This document shows, piece by piece, positions 62,807 to 64,000 of a stretch of 64,000 nt of DNA. The DNA comes from Bacteroidia bacterium (GTDB taxonomy: Bacteria > Bacteroidota > Bacteroidia > Cytophagales > Flammeovirgaceae): positions 248,001-312,000 of the forward strand of contig JAUIAB010000001.1 in assembly GCA_030425505.1 (NCBI GenBank), read 5' to 3'. Below the pieces are notes generated by a model. It had not been told where the DNA came from. It did not search any database and worked only from the letters and a program-made list of their open reading frames with translations. Both the position numbers and the translations under genes were made by a program. Each line of letters starts with the position of its first letter. The stretch's first letter is position 1.

Positions 62807-64000
62807 ATGTTTATGCGATTCCTCCTAGCACTACTCTTTACTTCAGGGCACTTTCTCTCTATTGCTCAAGAAAAATATGAAACTAAAATTGACACTCTTC
62901 TTGCCAATGAATATATGAAAGAAGCCAAGGTACTACAGGACTCTGCTAGGTATGATAGTTCTATTTATTATTTCAAAGCTGCTGCAAAGATTTATAAAAA
63001 AGCAGAAAATTGGGAGAAGTGGATAAAAGCGTATAATTGGATAGGATGGAATTATAAAGGTTTATCTTATTATGATAAAGCTTTATTTTATCTTCAAGAA
63101 TCATTAGATAAAGGATTAAAGAAATTAGGAAATAAACACTCTAAAGTAGCACTTACTTATAATCATATAGGTAATGTTTATGACTCTCAAGGTTCCTATC
63201 AAAAAGCCCTAGAATACTATCAAAAAGCATTGGATATTATGCTAATAGTTTACGGTGAAACCCATTCTCTAGTAGCAAGTATTTATGGTAATAAAGGGTT
63301 AGTCTATAAAAGGTTAGGTAGCTATCAAAAAGCTCTAGAGTACTATGAAAAAGCTCTAAAAATTTATTTAGAAACAGGTGGCAAGGAACATCATAGTGTA
63401 GCACTTACTTATAGATACATAGGTAACATTTATCACAAACAAAGTCATTATCAAAAAGCATTAGAATACTATCAAAAAGCCCTAGAAATAGACTTAAAAA
63501 CATATGGAGGTGAACATCCTTATTTGGCACATATATATGGTGATATGGGCATAGTTTGCAGAAGCCAAGGTGCTTATGAAAAAGCCCTGGAATACTATCA
63601 AAAAGAGCTAAATATTTACTTGAAAGTTTTAGGAAGAGAAAATATTTCGGTAGCAAAAGTCTATCACAACCTGGGTAATGTTTATGCAAATCAAAGTAAC
63701 TATGATAAAGCACTAGAATACCATCAAAAAGTATTAGAGATTGCTTTGAATGTTTTGGGTAAAAACCATCCCAAAATTGAACTTATTCACTGTAGTATCG
63801 CTAATGTTTATGAAATTCAAGGTGCTTATGAAAAAGCATTGGAATACTTCCAGAAAGCTCTCAGCATTGCCCTTAAGGTTTATGGTAAGAGTCATTCTAA
63901 TATAGCAAGTATTTACAGTGGCATGGGTTTAGCTTATGCAAATCAAGGCTCTTACCAAAAAGCTCTAGAATACTATCAAAAAGCCCTAAATATTGGCTTG
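62807..64000 (+). CDS. TPR-CHAT paralogue 2, 3' end beyond the window
   Basis: Starts at ATG 62807 (or 62813), 48 bp after paralogue 1; the frame stays open to the last base. Signal peptide MRFLLALLFTSGHFLSIAQ matches paralogue 1. Eight TPRs of 42 residues are visible (SKVALTYNHIGNVYDSQGSY, and so on). A 45-bp stretch near 62936-62980 (GACTCTGCTAGGTATGATAG...) is identical to about 59416-59460 in paralogue 1, suggesting recent duplication or gene conversion. CHAT domain not visible. Confidence 0.82.
   Translation, partial: MFMRFLLALLFTSGHFLSIAQEKYETKIDTLLANEYMKEAKVLQDSARYDSSIYYFKAAAKIYKKAENWEKWIKAYNWIGWNYKGLSYYDKALFYLQESLDKGLKKLGNKHSKVALTYNHIGNVYDSQGSYQKALEYYQKALDIMLIVYGETHSLVASIYGNKGLVYKRLGSYQKALEYYEKALKIYLETGGKEHHSVALTYRYIGNIYHKQSHYQKALEYYQKALEIDLKTYGGEHPYLAHIYGDMGIVCRSQGAYEKALEYYQKELNIYLKVLGRENISVAKVYHNLGNVYANQSNYDKALEYHQKVLEIALNVLGKNHPKIELIHCSIANVYEIQGAYEKALEYFQKALSIALKVYGKSHSNIASIYSGMGLAYANQGSYQKALEYYQKALNIGL

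Overview
The window is AT-rich bacterial chromosome from a member of the Bacteroidota, most likely a Cytophagales-type marine or environmental organism. The evidence is a SusC/CirA-style TonB receptor with an N-terminal CarboxypepD_reg-like domain, a type IX secretion C-terminal sorting domain (33091-33501), PD40/OmpA proteins, TIGR02757, DUF1460, CCC-motif/DUF2752 and DUF4139 proteins, and promoters of the Bacteroidota type (TTG, 19 bp, TAnnTTTG). Several starts are TTG or GTG and Shine-Dalgarno sequences are scarce.

Layout. 1-6207: pyruvate kinase (5' end cut off), a NamZ-like exo-muramidase, an FAD amine oxidase and unknown membrane or secreted proteins. 6231-11952: a minus-strand metal-acquisition locus (MerC-like protein, TonB receptor, His-rich lipoprotein, LolD-like ATPase, FtsX-like permease with a His-rich loop). 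It is headed by a promoter whose -33 box lies inside a perfect 27-bp palindrome. I infer Zur-type zinc control. 12071-31263: housekeeping genes (aspS, OmpA/PD40, typA, an ECF sigma/anti-sigma-like/Spy-like trio, manA, rpe, threonine aldolase, lipid A deacylase-like, TIGR02757, DUF1460, rsmA, rhodanese). 31269-36364: repeat-domain and T9SS-tagged secreted proteins, a TrpF-like protein, trxB and an alpha/beta hydrolase. 49684-59080: peroxiredoxin, hutH, DUF4139, CCC/DUF2752 and ileS. 59303-64000: two tandem kinesin-light-chain-TPR proteins; the first ends in a CHAT protease domain and the second runs off the window.

Main discovery: 36634-49030 is an integron-like gene-cassette array with no integrase in the window (a CALIN-type cluster). 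Six complete attC-like sites and one half site, about 135-155 bp each, separate seven cassettes. Each site runs from a GCYAAC-like box through an imperfect long stem (GTATAA...TTATAC) to GTTRGC. The decisive observation is that the bases just after each recombination point (GTTNNN...) are the reverse complement, over 9-10 bases, of the box that opens the same cassette's own distal site. This is the geometry expected of excisable integron cassettes. It holds for six of the seven cassettes and fails only for C5, which also contains a broken ATPase gene and a gene in reverse orientation. Cassette cargo: an FG-GAP protein; a protein with a probable NADase-type glycan-binding C-terminus; AraC plus two SDR dehydrogenases; an AAA/DUF4143 ATPase; an OLD/RecF-like ATPase fragment with a serine hydrolase and a LytS/LytTR pair; a small membrane protein; and an acidic protein of unknown function. 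Beyond the right end lie a decayed RecB-like nuclease gene and a 135-bp element with 21-bp terminal inverted repeats.

Other unexplained structure: a GC-rich folded element inside the metal locus (8204-8301); a 95-bp leader found twice, directly before the anti-sigma-like gene and before trxB, differing mostly by transitions; and a diverged intergenic repeat after trxB and after hutH. All assignments are by eye from sequence; no database search was possible.
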